In this document: positions 30,513-44,700 of the stretch, one piece after another
Layout: the number at the start of each line of letters is the position of its first letter
Position numbering within the stretch: the first letter of the stretch is position 1
Origin: Ptychodera flava
Taxonomy: Eukaryota > Hemichordata > Enteropneusta > Ptychoderidae
NCBI RefSeq assembly: GCF_041260155.1
Contig: NC_091945.1
Coordinates: 29,614,796 to 29,678,795, forward strand
Direction: 5' to 3'
Length of the DNA stretch: 64,000 bases
Translations under genes and position numbers: made by a program
Notes under the pieces: generated by a model
What the model was told of the DNA's origin: nothing
What the model saw: the letters and a program-made list of their open reading frames with translations, nothing else
The model's database searches: none

Positions 30513-33500
30513 GTTTTAAAATCTTCTGAAAGTGTCATTTGACTTGTCAGTGCAATCTGTCCATGTCACAACCATACCAGTGAAACAATATTATTTATTG
30601 GTCAACACACAAGAGATGATATGCATGTATCTACAGAGTGTGTTCACTTATCTAAATGCAGTGAACAATTCAAAAGCCAAATATAACGGAAAATTAGTTT
30701 CAAGAGGCTTTTGGAAAGACAAGAAGGGTGCACGGAAATGAAAAAGTTACATCCCAAAAGGTTCTTGCTGATACTGTGATAGATTTTTTTTCTTCCACAT
30801 TCGCTTGCCGGTTTTTTTTTCATAAGTCATCTAAGGCAGAATTTTTTTTCCCTTGTATCTGCTGGGAATTTTGTTTTCGAAAATCTTTCAGACACCCCCC
30901 AGGATATCAAATGGTCCACCCCTTAATGCATTACCAGCAGGAGATCTTTGTACTCTAGTGACGAAGTCGTAGTTAGGCGATTGTTTTGCAGTCTCCATAG
31001 TAGCAATGGTATGGGAAACACTCGTGAGAAACCATGCATGACGAAATCTATGAAATCTACAATAGAGAAAAGTTAATTTCCGCATTGTGGCATGAATGAA
31101 AGAAAGAAAAATACTAATGGTCCTATTGCGTGACAGAAATTGTTGACAATACCAGCGCCCAGTCTCAATCAACTGATTAACGAAAGAACCTCATCTTATC
31201 AACATGTGTTTGTACATGTTTCATTATGAACACAACACTTCTGCCTTTAGTCTTTCATGATATTCAACTCATTCGATGTTGCTTGAATCACATTAAAATT
31301 TGTGTTTTGTCATTTTTGGGGATGAATGAATTTTTTTCTACTTAAAATACTCAAAGAATAATTATTAATTACAAACGAGATTATTCCAGACTTGTTGGAT
31401 GAGACGGGCTGTGTCATTCACTTATCTAGCCTGTCGATGTCAAGGGATCAGTTGTACTCGGTATACGTATCGATAGGAACAGTAAGTGATATCTGAATCT
31501 CCAATATCAGTTCGTCGTTATCCAGTTTCTTCAGTAGTGATGGAAGCACACGTATCATATCATATGTCAGTTTGCCTTTAGTCCGGAACTTCTTTATGTG
31601 GATTAGGTTTTTGGATACACAAGAAAGCACATATCAAAAGGGACATGAATTGTCGATTTTCGGCCACAAATTTTGTCATTGAATGTTTAGGGTTCTGAGA
31701 AGTCATTTGCATACACCTTGACGAGGAAATACGCTGAAGAGTTGGTGAAAAATAAATTTTCAATAATGATTGCAGACAGACGAGATTAAAAGAAAACGAG
31801 ATCGTTTATTTCTAGTATATACGAGAACATATAAGCAAGGAAGTCAATTAGCTGATTTCAAGGGATATCAAATTTCAAAAAAGTCGTTATTACGTTTACA
31901 TACATTTTAATGATATTAAAATTTTGAGGAGAAAGTGTATCATGTCACTCCCAATGAGATATAAACAATTTCACTTTAAGCGTGCTCAATTCAAGTTTCA
32001 CATTCAACCACATACAGTTAACAAACATCCTACGGTAATTTTTTTTTCCTCTAAATTTTCAGTAAACAACTGTCACGATGTTTACAGCGAGACCGTATAG
32101 GTATCATGACAACAAGTAAACATATAAAAAAAATGTCAAGCATTACTTCATACATTAACACGTATGATAAATAGCATGCAAAACAAACTGCTTTTGTCGA
32201 CGTCACAAAAATCGACATGGCCGTGAAACGTTCTTCGCATTGTTTGATAATTTTTCCACCCCGGCCTCAAATGGTCTAGTCCTTACACTTTTGTGTGTCA
32301 CGTCAAACTTAGCATCACACTGTCTCGATTGTTCCTGTGTAGGATTTTCTGTCAAATAAAAAAGTATATCTTTACAAATATATAACTTTCTATTTCTCAT
32401 TTTGTCATGAGCCATGTATCAGGAAGTTGAGAGTTATAGTGATCAGAGCAGGTAAAATCGATATTTTATTATTATTATTTGAAACACTTGATTATTCAAC
32501 CAAAAGGTTGCTTAAAAACAAATGCCACTGCAACATGACAAACCATTTCTAAACATTTTCTTCCCCAAACGACAAATAAAATATAAAAAGGCAAACGCCT
32601 TGCTTACTTCATTCGTCATGACCTATGTGTAAATCTATACTTACCATTCCCTCGGAGCTACAAATATCAAATATTAAACACCTTAGATTTGTAATAAATT
32701 GGGAAAATTCGATCAAGGTCGTCCCTTTGAACTTTGAAAACGAAATACCTGGCGTATGAGCAAGTTTTATTCCTTGTTCTTTGTTTTTGAAATGGAGATT
32801 CTAGTTGACAGACAACACACAGATGTCAAAATCTATTTCATAACTTCGTTTCAACAATAGTTTGTTGTTCATACCGGATACAAGTGAACATGTTAAACAA
32901 CTACTGAATATTTCTGTCTCATGACGTGTCAGAAGAAAACACACTCAGACAATTCGAGTGTCCCTGATCCAAACTCTGTATTTATAGGTAAGTAAATAAC
33001 TTACACATATATCAACTATACTTTTTAATCGTTAACAACATTAATCGTAAAAAGTATGCAAATCAAGAAACTTTACAAATACCTTATAACTCCAAGAGAA
33101 AGTATTTGCGACAGCCTGGGAATGAAAGAAGAGGATGTAGATGACAACGATTTGCGATGACAATGACAACACGACGACGACGACGACGACGACGATGATG
33201 ATGATGATGGTATTTTACAAGACCAAAATGATATCTACAGTAACTTAGTCTAGGATAAACACATAAGACAGACTCAAACAGCAACAAGTGATACCAAATT
33301 GCAGATACTGCAGAGACAAAATCTCGGAAAAAGTCTATAGGGCACTGAAATCACATTTTTCGTCAAGGTAGCCTGATCTACGTGTAAGTTATTCATTTGA
33401 ACAAAATTATACACAGTGGTCGACTTCTCTGCTGTCTTTCGGGTAATCACAACCTTTAGAACTAGTTGACAGGACGAAGTTGAACCATTAATTCATCCCG

Positions 33501-35786
33501 GTGACTGCAGGCCCGGGATGGGAAGGGACAAGGGCGTGAGGCGGGTCGGCTCATATGTCCTGGAAATTGGACTAATAGGGAAAGGGCTTCACTTCTAAGG
33601 AAAGTGCAACGGAGAGGATTACATTATTACGTTCTGTGTGCCCCAAATACCACGGGCTATACACTTTCCTAATAACGATATGCTGCCTATTGAGGGAGTC
33701 GTCATTATTTACAGCCTGGGGGTCGGAGGAATTACGACTTCCGAAACTTAAAGTAACTCCCTAGCCAACCATGATGAATTTGAGTACCGCCTTCTCTAAA
33801 TAACACAGAACTTTGACTGACCCCCTTCCAAAACTTGGCATGGAAAAGTTAAATATCAATACACAAAAGACATTTCAAATCCCTTTTTACCCTGCTAGAT
33901 TATCATCAGTTGCCTCATGACGGTCGAGAAAGGTGAAACCACCAAAATGAAATTCAATAAAAGCTCACCCTACAACCAGTATCCAGCCATATAGTATTGC
34001 TTAATTTGGATGGGTATGGTTGAATGTTAAAATGGTTATTGAACTTAAGTCAATTGATATATACATTTCTGTCATAATAAAGGACGAATTCACGATAGTT
34101 CAGTTTTGTCCTAGATCCTGTGCACCAATATAGGTATCTGCTGAGAGCATTCCTCTATGACCCAGCTCTCCACCTCTGGTCAACACTGAAACGACTGTAT
34201 GACATCATCAACACCACTGTCCTCATCTTAACCGTGACGTCACTGGTGCCATGGATACATGAACGACAATATCATTCTCATCATCACTGTCTTCTGTTTC
34301 ATAATAGAAGTATTGCTGGTAGTGGCACTTACTTGCAGTTTTTGCCTGGTTTCAAGTAGTTAATATTAATTGTTCTGTTAACGTATTTATTTGCTTAATA
34401 TTTAACATCTATAAGAGTAAATACTCTTTATCAAATGATCATTTATATGTATAGAATGTATTTCATGCATTTTATTTGTTTACGTTATCAAAATCTTGTT
34501 TCTGCAATATTTTTTTTATCAAGAGATAGCCAAAACTTGTGCCAAAAAATAGGACAGAGAAAATAAGACAAAGAAAACAAAAAAATAATATAGGGATTAA
34601 ATTTACATTTGGTTGAAAGATACTTGGCATCTCTATTGCTCAGTTATTTTGGACTATGACAATTGTTTTCCTGTAATAAAAGATGGGTTTGTTATCGAGG
34701 CAGTCCACTGTTTTGTATACTTTATAGAATTAGCTTTCTTTACACGTTCTCCCTAATAACCAATACCCTATAGAATAGAGAGTAGATGTTTCTCATGCTT
34801 GACCGGGCAAGTTTATCACTTTTTGTCGGGAAATATGCCTACTGTAAAAGATAAAAAGATACTCATTTCGTAATGATAGTCAATATGCAATATACATATA
34901 TATCAAATTGCACCATGTTCTCATAAAATTGTACAATTTTTAAATCTATAGTGTTTTTCCATCTTTTCTATTATTTTTGAATAATTTCAAAACTGCACTA
35001 AATGCTTCAGTACAATCCCAAAACACGAGTAGTCCACTCCTGTCACGGGCCACATTTTGAGCCACCCCCCCCCCAAAAAAAAACCCCAAAAACAAACAAA
35101 ACTCCCACCGTTAAAGATTTCAATTTTTTTAGTGATCCTCTTATTCCTCCGAACTCCCAGGCAGTAAATAATGACGACTCCCGAAGATTGACTCTGCTGC
35201 CGCATCGGGCGGCCTTGCTTCGCTTCTTTGCTGTGTGTTCATTGATACCCTATATGTATAGCCATAGACCCTCGATCGGATCCAGCTTCATTCCGTCCCC
35301 GACCAATTAACACCTCTTAATTATTCCAAGTAGGATCGCACGCTGCTAATCCCATAGACCCTTTGTAGAATGTAGTTGCCTGTCCCGTTTTTCTCTTCGA
35401 GGGTCTATGGTATAGCGCACCCAGCGGCAAGCCAGCTCAGGTAAACAGAGCGAAATAACACTGGAGTAAACTCTAACAAACGAACGATCGCGTATTTCAA
35501 AATGGTGGACAGCGACCGACAACAAACTTCAGCTGGCAACCAACAAACTAGGCAATTTATTTGGCAACTCGCCGCGTGACATACTAATACTACTATTCAT
35601 TGATATTTGTGTACAGTTTCTGTGTTCGTGACCTGTTTTCATTTACATACGTTATCGTGGAAACAAGTTCAACAGGCCGTGGCGTAAATTGTCGCCATCG
35701 CAGACATCTGTACACATGCTGTGACACGGACCGAATTGTACAACACTTGTAAGATATGTAAAGATAACTTATTAACGTAGGGTGAA
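30513..35786. other. intergenic region without recognised gene
   Basis: AT-rich sequence with an (ACG)n(ATG)n tract at 33171-33210. The open frame at 34120-34359 has locally higher GC but matches no family I know and lacks splice context. The last 500 bp, upstream of the 35787 gene, carry the CATAGACCC foldback at 35353-35409 and are likely to include the promoter. No TATA box was identified. Confidence 0.5.
35353..35409. repeat. small foldback, CATAGACCC family
   Basis: CATAGACCCT at the left and AGGGTCTATG at the right enclose about 37 bp. A half-copy (CATAGACCCTCGAT) lies at about 35266. The same ends recur at 35922-35960 and 60737-60761. Confidence 0.6.
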
Positions 35787-38700
35787 ATGGCCCAGGAGAG
35801 AATTGATGTTGTATCGCCCAACACGCTGACCATACTCGGCGGCGATGTGAACGATCGAATCGTTGACAGGTGAGTTGGCATTCGACGATATCGCGACAAT
35901 CCCTTTCATTTCAGTCCCAAGATAGACCCTCGAGAAATTTCTCGAGAGTCGAGGGTCTATGATCTCAGTATTTTGTTACTTAGCCACTGGAGTAGTGAGA
36001 CTGCATCTTTTTGTATTATTAGTGTGTTTTGTTTTGTTTTGTTTTATTTTTTGTTTGTTTTTTTTACTTATCAAAAATTTAATTTAATTATACGTTTCCG
36101 CCATTTGATTTACAACAGATGAAGAGCAATATCAGAATATATGCTATATTTACTGAAAATCCCGTTCACCTCTGAAACTATTTACTGTCCCGGTAAACTG
36201 CTAAGTATCTACATGACTTTTGCCTTAAATAGTGGGCTAACCCTCGTTTCACTTTACATTTCAACATTCAGACCACCCCGTTCCCTAAGCACAACACTGT
36301 CATCTAGTAGACCAGGTACTGGTAGAAAATCAACTGCAAAGGTGAGCGTTTTAAGTGTTTCACGTCATTTCCTTTTGTAGTGGAACCCAACTTTTCTGTA
36401 GAACATGTTTCACCACAATTCTGTGAGGTATGAGATGAAATGGTTCCCATGTTGTTCTTGCGAAATCAGACATTGCAAATGTACAAATGTACTTACAAAT
36501 TACATAGTAGTGTATTTGAATTTTGTCGGAGTATGTGTATAATTAGAATTACAGTAGGTGGTGTGTAGCAATGGATTTTACTACTTTATAACAGGGATGA
36601 AAATCAGTCATGAAATTAATACTCAGCTGTGGATCACTTGTCCTTCCTGAAATGTCAAGAGTCGTAGAGATCTCTGCACTGTTACAGAACGTAGTAAAAG
36701 AAACCCACAACTTAAGGGAAGAGATTTTGCTCAAATATGAGTATTGTTGTTTTATCTTTACAGCAGCCATTATCAAGAGAAGCTACAAGCCTCGAAGTTC
36801 TTCCTCCAGAAAGTAAGTTTCATCGTTCTATGCATTTTGCCATCATTGATGTGAATAAATTAATTCAAGATAAACATAGTTTTGCAAAAATATTTTTGTT
36901 AATTTCAAATACAGCAACATAAGACAGTCAACCAACTCTTTTTTTTTCTTTATCTAAATTGTTTTCATGTGTTAAAGTTTCAAGAGTTAAGTCTGAGATT
37001 ACATGATAGTCTTTGTGACTTCTAGTTGACCAATGGTCTGTAGACATCAAGGGATGATAATTAGTATTTGGACCTTTTTAGAGGGACTCAGAAAAATAAT
37101 TGTGGCATATGCAATATTTCCTTCAGATTATGCAAATCACCTCTATTTAAATGTAATGTCCCTTAAAGGGCCAGTTATGCTAACTTTTGATAATTTTTCC
37201 ACATTTTTGTTTTGAATGGCAGCAAGATTCCTTGTTCTTTTCCCAAAGGCATGCTGATCTACATAATGTTCACCTTGTCTGCTCAGCATGTAAGAGTGTA
37301 AACTGCGTGACTTTTGGTCCGGGCTAGAATTCAAATGTTAGCAATAACAATGCATTTCACAATTGTAGACACTAAGTTGACAAGCTAAACATTGGGTGTT
37401 TCAACATTCTTTGGGGAGTAGAATAAGAAGTTGCAATTAATATGGAAAACAAAAATAATGAAAATATTAGAAAACGTTAGCATTACTGGCCCTTTAAATT
37501 TAAAACAAGCACTCACCCTGTTCCACTACAATGACACACACACACATGATGCAAGAACACATACCGGTAGTTGATTTTACCCAGTATCTGCCAAGCCTCA
37601 TTAAAATGACAAAACTAGCCTCCAATCTGCAAAAAAAAGACTATCAACTGGAGTTTGCCTCAACACTACAAAACTGTTTTAAGTTATACGGACTTAAATG
37701 AAGTGTGAATGATCTGTGGGGACTTCTTATATATGAAACATTTATTTCATGAAAATGAGCAAGAAACTGGAGATTATCTTCAATTTAATATTTGATCCGT
37801 GCTATAAGCTTAACTTGTCAATACCTTGAAAAAACTTAATTGCATGACTTAAATTCGCATGATATATTGTTCCCCTCAATCAGAACCAAGTCCCTCCCTC
37901 CCCAAAATTCTAAGGGGACATTCCACTTTGTAAAGGAAACCTGGAGAAAACACTGGATATGTTGTGGTGGGTCTTTTTTAAGGCTCTATGGTTCATTGAA
38001 CTATTGGCACAACAATAGCCACTGCAAAAGAGCCCAGTGAAAGATCAACATTATAGTTCCAATACTGCAAAAATTGATGACATTCAGTACACACAAGGTG
38101 TCATAAGGTAGAACAGCCGAAGTATAAAATCCTGTGATTTTGCACATAGATGATAACTTAGCTAGCACATGTGATAACTAGATTTCACTGTGAAAAGAAG
38201 GTCACATCATGATGACACAACTATCAGAAAGTGAAAAACAAATTGTTCGTTTTTTTCTGAAATATACAAACAGAAGAAGAGAGCAAGGGAAAAGCGTCAA
38301 AGCGACAGCAGTTTTCCAGCAGCCGTTCCTCCAGCCTTGATTCAGGAAGCAAAGTCAAATCCAGTGGTTCAAGGTCTGCATCTCGACAGAGTGCACTTCA
38401 GAATGGCAAGGCACCATCAGTTGATGCTGGGGCAATAGAACGGTGCAATAGTACTGGTAGCGTGGAGGATACATCCAGACCTCCAACCAGGCAGATAATA
38501 CTGCCCACTGTCAAGCGAAACTTTGAGCAGTAAGTTCTGATTGTAAATTATATCATGTTGGTAACAAAAAAGCATTTTGTGCAAGAATGACCACAGCAGC
38601 ATGGTACTTCAGCTATCATGGATCTCCATAAAGCCAGCAAATTTATCATAACATGTCAGAATGACAACTATGTTCCTCCGTCTTACTTTCTGCATCACAA

Positions 38701-41700
38701 CCATAAAAATTCATCCGATTTCAGTGGATGTTTTTTTTCACTCAGTTTCCAGTGGTAGTGAATACAATGATACGAATTCTGTCAACACAAATAATGAGGA
38801 GGCAGTGTGGTGCAGCTTATAGGGTACTGCACTCAACCATCTGATGATGGTGAGTTTGAGACAAGTCTGTTATGGACAGAGTGTTAGACTCTCTGTCAGA
38901 GGATGGTGAGTTCAACACTTGAAATGGTGCTGTGCCCTTAAGCTATGCACTTCAATCACCTCTCATTCTTTCAATACGCAATGGATAATGGGTACCTAAT
39001 CCTGTAATTTGGCTTCAACACAATGGATGATGGAGGGAATAAATATTGAAAAGCAGTTATATTTGCTGAATCTCCATACCCTCAGTAAGAAGTTCTGATA
39101 AAAAAAAGGGGCCAAAATGAAATAGACATACTTATTTATAGAAATCGACAGAAAACAATCATGTGCCCTTTCTTCCACATGCAGATAAAACATTTCTTGA
39201 CAGTGAAATGGTATTTTAATGTGTTTTCTTTATTTTGTAATTACTATTCTTTTCTATTACAGACATGGAATGCCCAGAGATGAGGCCTTGGCATTGTCAT
39301 TGATATCTCCGTCCAGATCATCTGATTATGAAGACTACAATGGACTTCTCAATTCATTTGATGCTGCTGCACCATCAGTAGCTGGTGTCTCACCAAGGGA
39401 TTCTGGGAAGAGTCCCAGTGCAAGCCCCAAAAGGAAAATGTAGCCAAACAAAGTAAGAGGCTGTCAGAGCCTTCGAAACCTGATGATATGAACAAAAAGA
39501 AAGAGACAGTAATTACAGATACTAGGCCTCCAAGTCGAAGTGAGTAGATACGATTTAATTTTTGTTCAGCTGTTTGGCTTTACCTTATCTCATCTAACCC
39601 TTTCTATGCCAAATGTGGAGAAAACCTAATTGACAAACTAAACCTCAATGCAGGAAAATGATGGTGGATTGACTTCCTAAATAGGGGTGGAAGGATAGAA
39701 TAAAAAACCTTACCCTCTTGCTACCATGGTTTGTCCCAAACCCATTGTTGTCAATGATGAGTGTGGACCTCTTTACAGGGCATTAGGGATGACCAAATTT
39801 AAACTTTCCATCAGCTTATAAGCAGTAGAAATCAATGAATATACTTGCTACTGGTAATAGAGATGACAGACTTTAAAGATGGGACAAAACCTTCAGGATG
39901 AGAGACTTCAAAACTTTGTCAAAATCTTTATGAGTTAGTATTGACAATTGTTAGCCAGATGACCTCAGTTGTATCCAATCATGGTTTAATCCTCATCTCA
40001 ATAAATGTGCAGTAAAGTGGACAATATTTTGTATTTGGACAGGCACCTGTATAGACAAGTTCAGTAAAACTTGTTCAAGAAAATAGTTTATCAAAATATA
40101 GCAAACCGTATTCAGCAGACATATAGTTGTCATTTTGTTTCCTGGAAAGTGCTGTTAGTATGATTTATGTGACTGGGGTAACATTCAGAATTCAGACTTG
40201 TAGCAAATACATTCTAAATTTCTTGTTGGTATGACCTATGTAGCAACGATGATCCTCGTTCCAGGATGTACACTTGGAATATCCTGAATGCTTTAAATAG
40301 GATAGATCAATATACTTGGAAGATAAAATGTTTCTCTCATAGGGTGATCCATGTAAGTCAAATCTTACTGTGGGAACTAAAAGGGACAGGATTTTTTATC
40401 AGCTTTATCTCTGAGCAAATGGACAAACCATGCACAAATTTCAAATGAGATCAAAGTACTAAAAATCATGTAAACGGTCAATATCAACAACTACTAATAC
40501 GAAACCCAAGGGATTGAAGATTGCCCCTTTAAACTGAACTGCTCTGGATTTAAAAGTCCAATAGGGCAAGTCTAAACAAAGACACACATTTATCAAAATA
40601 AGCAACAATAATTGTTACAGCATTTTCTCTGCTCTCTTATGAAATTGTAGTGTGTGAGTAAAAGTTAAGTTCAGATCTGCCCCTGATACTGCCAATGTAG
40701 AGCTTACGGTTTTTTCAAAATTTGCTCAATTACAATGCCCATGTCTTTATCTACCATGAATAGCAGAAATAGATCAAATACAGGATTACACTGATGACAG
40801 TCAGAGTAGAATACCGTACCAATTGTTCCAAGACTGTTAATATAAATTTTGCATAAGGCCAGTACTGTGAATCACAGATCAAGCTAGTAATGGAAAGTCT
40901 GCATTGATATGTATATTTTGATCACTCTGTCGGCAAAATTCGTAAAATGATTAAAATCACAGAAGAGAGACTGCTATCAGTCTGAAATTTTTGACAAAAC
41001 TGTACATGTATAAACAGTATAAATGGCGCTTTGATAATCCAAACGTAATGATAAGCCATACAAATCACATGTCAAGCCATTCAACTACAATGTACACACA
41101 GGTACTAAATAGACAACATTTGCTTGAATATCTGGCAGCAATAGCATTGTGCTACTGCATGTGATGCCATATTGTGTATCAAACCTACTATTGATCAAAA
41201 CTACTATAAATCAGAATGTTAAATGTTATACTTTTACTTCCACATTCCAGAAGTATTTGAACCCTACCTGGAGCTGATGAATGTGTTTCTACTGAGAATT
41301 CAGTCATCTGTATCTGTAGAGCAGTGATAATTGTAGATCATGACCCTTCTGAGTAACTTTTGAAAGTGCTGACTGTTTAGGTCAATCTTTGAATTTCTTG
41401 AATTTCTTGAGTCAGCCAAATATGAATAGCCATACAGTCTGTAAAATATTCTTGAGTCAGAAAGAACATGCTTTTAAATTGACTAAGAAGGTACACTGAT
41501 AGCTATCTGTCTCTGCCATTATTTTTGAAGGTAAGAATACCAGGAAAGAGAGACCCAAGGAGCCAATTGCATCTACAACGACGGAAGTAGACTCTTATTA
41601 CCTTAGTCATAAAGTTGATGAAACCAAACAAAATCAAGGTAAATACTATGAAATACCCAGCATCAAATAATGCACTATTGTATACAGGTATAATTGATAA

Positions 41701-44700
41701 GAGAACATTACACTGTATGTAGTTGTTAAGATACTGTTACAGCTAGTCTATATACAGATGTCCATAATAATGATGAACAGTGCTGCTGTGTACTGACACA
41801 CTGTATTGACAAGCTGAATACTTGGTATTTCAACAGTTTGTACAGTACTCCTGAAACAATAATCTTAGCCAAACAATTGTGTAAAGTTAACTAGACTTTC
41901 CTTTGAATATTGTTCTTCTACTTCTAAATTGTAGATATCAATCTGTACCTAAAGCAAACAGAGACATATTTTATCTGCACTCCTGATTCTCCTTGCAAGT
42001 ATTATCTATCAATGCAAGGATGACACTTACATGTACAGACAGTGAACATGTAATCTAGTGTCAGGCATTTAAGTATATGTATCTTAAGTTGTGTCACTGT
42101 AATTTGCAAATAATTTCTGGTCTTCGTAACTTTGGAGCCCGTGATTTAAAGTTTTCAAAAATCTTCTCCGGGAATATTTTGTATTATCAAAAAACAGGTT
42201 TTGTACTGTTTGAAAAGTCCTTCACAGAACCATCACAACAATGGTGCTAAGAATGCAGATACCATAGCTGTTTACATAGTATACTTACAGCTACAATCTC
42301 ATCATTCTGACAGATGAAATTTTAGACAAAAGACTACATTGCTTCTCCATTCCATAAAAGAAACACTGCTTGTTAATATTGTTAGTGCAGCAGTGAAGCT
42401 GATTTCATTTTAGTTTTCAGATTTTTTGTGTCTATCCTAGCAGCAAGGCGAAATGACGAGCCATGAATGCGTGTAGACACAAAATGCTTACAGCCCATAC
42501 AAAGTATTCTTGAAACCAACGTAGACAAATTCACTTCACTCTCTCTTTCCATGGTAAACAACCAGAATAATTAACCTTTTACCTCCCAGACAGTATCACT
42601 TCCCCATCTGCCCAGTCAGTTAAAAGCGGTATTCAGCCAAAACCATATGTATTTTCACCTACTTATGGCAGCTTTAGTCTGTAAAAATCATGTTTACAGT
42701 AGCTCTGTCTTCAGGGACCTTCAAATCTTGAAATCTTTTGTTAAAATGCACCATGTGGGACATGTTTTGCTTTACTAGTTTCAACCAATTTGACCTGATG
42801 GTGAAATATGAACTTGGCTGGAGAAGGGTTAATTGATTTTAACTTTTTGTAACTTTTAATGGTTTTCACTACTTTTTGTTGTATGTCAGTTGCAAGCTCC
42901 TGTTCTCCTCCCAAATGTAAACTTTTCAACACAGAGCCTTTACATGTAGAATGCACCGTTATTGTTTACATTTGAATTCTAGTCTGGACTAATACACAGG
43001 CTGTGTTGACAAACTGAATACTGTGTATCTCAACGTGCCTTTGGGAGTGGAACAAGAAACTAGTTGACAATGAAAACAAAAGCAGCAGAAAAAAATCGTC
43101 AAAAGTTCCAGTTACTTGCTCGCCCTTGACATAAGATACTTATTTATCATTATAACGTGTACTGTAGATATTGGTGAAGTATTCCTCTTTTTCATGAATG
43201 AGTGTGCTCATCAACTCATACAATCTCACAAGACACAATGATATCTAATCATCTGCTGTAATGCACAGTATCTTTATTCAGACAGCAACAGAGAGAAAAT
43301 ATTTCAAATCTTGCCAAGTGAGCCAGGTCAAAGGTGGACAAGTCAAAATTTATAAATCATGTTCTCATTTTGATTCCAGAGAAACGGAAAGAGAAAGAGA
43401 AAGAAAGGAAAAAGTCGGCCAGTGAGAGAGGCAACTCAGCTTCAATAGGTAGGAATACACCCTGATATGACCCTGCCATCTGAACACATACCGATAATTA
43501 TTGTGTCTTTGATTGTTTTGTGTCAGAGTATGGTACAATTTGCTGACATCTGTTTTCTCACAGAAAACAGATGGGAGAAATTTAGACATGAGAAATTTAG
43601 TTTACTGCTATCATTAAATCAGTCTCCCTCCTTTTTCAATATACCAATACCTGCATATAGAAGTCAAAGCTTATTAACAAGCATTGTAGGAGCTGTGCTT
43701 CGATAAATTTGTGAAAGTAAATTATCACATGAGAATACACTGCTATCTCTTCACAACTATGTTAACTGGGAGAAAGGTTTGAAAATTGTTGATTTCTTGT
43801 CATGATTGTGTTATCATGGTGTACCAAATAAACATAGATTTTCCCCATTTATCACATACCCACACCAGTATCACTCCATTGGATGACATTTATTGTACAA
43901 AAATATCAGCTGTGATATTTTATAGTAAGCACAATGTCGACAACCCTCAAATTCAAGCATAGCTATATGATAAATCAATTATTACCTAACATCTTTGTGC
44001 CTTATGTGGTACTCAGGCTGATACAACACAGGAACATGTGATATTTAAGCAATAAAGCACACCGAGCGATGGTATACCACGAAATTTTGACCAGTTCACA
44101 ACATATATGCGCGAGCGATAGAGAGTGCATATATGAAGTGAACTGGTCAAAATCGAGTGGTAAAGTCGCTGGGTGTGATTTATTGCTATTATATCATAAC
44201 AGTATATTGAAATTTTTGCATGGAATGTCAAAACGGATTTTTGCTCAACCTGAGAGCTCACGCGTATGCCAGCCGTGGTATATCGCCAATATACCGTATT
44301 ACGGTTCTTTCGCGTCTTGACCAATCAGATCACTGTATTTGCGCCATCAATATACTGGTATGATACAATAGGTATATATCATATCAGTATATTGATAGCA
44401 CAAATACTGCGATTTGATTGGTCAAGATGTGAAAAGAACTGAGGTATATTCGCAATATTGTATGTTACTATTCGCGCAAACTCTCGGCAAGAGCAAAAAT
44501 CCTTTTCTTGTCGTGCCATGCCAGAATTTGAATATACTGTTATGATATAATAGCAATAAATCACATCCACCGATGGTATACCACTTGATTTTGACCAGTT
44601 CACTTCATATATGCACTCGCTATAGCTCATGCACATATGTTGTGAACTGGTCAAAATCTTTTTGTATACAATCGCTGGGTGTGATTTATTGCTTAAATAA

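Noticed and set aside
34120-34359. Open frame of 79 codons with locally raised GC (LLRAFLYDPALHLWSTLKRL)
   Set aside because: No recognised family, no splice context and no neighbouring exons. Left unannotated, though it would deserve a protein search.
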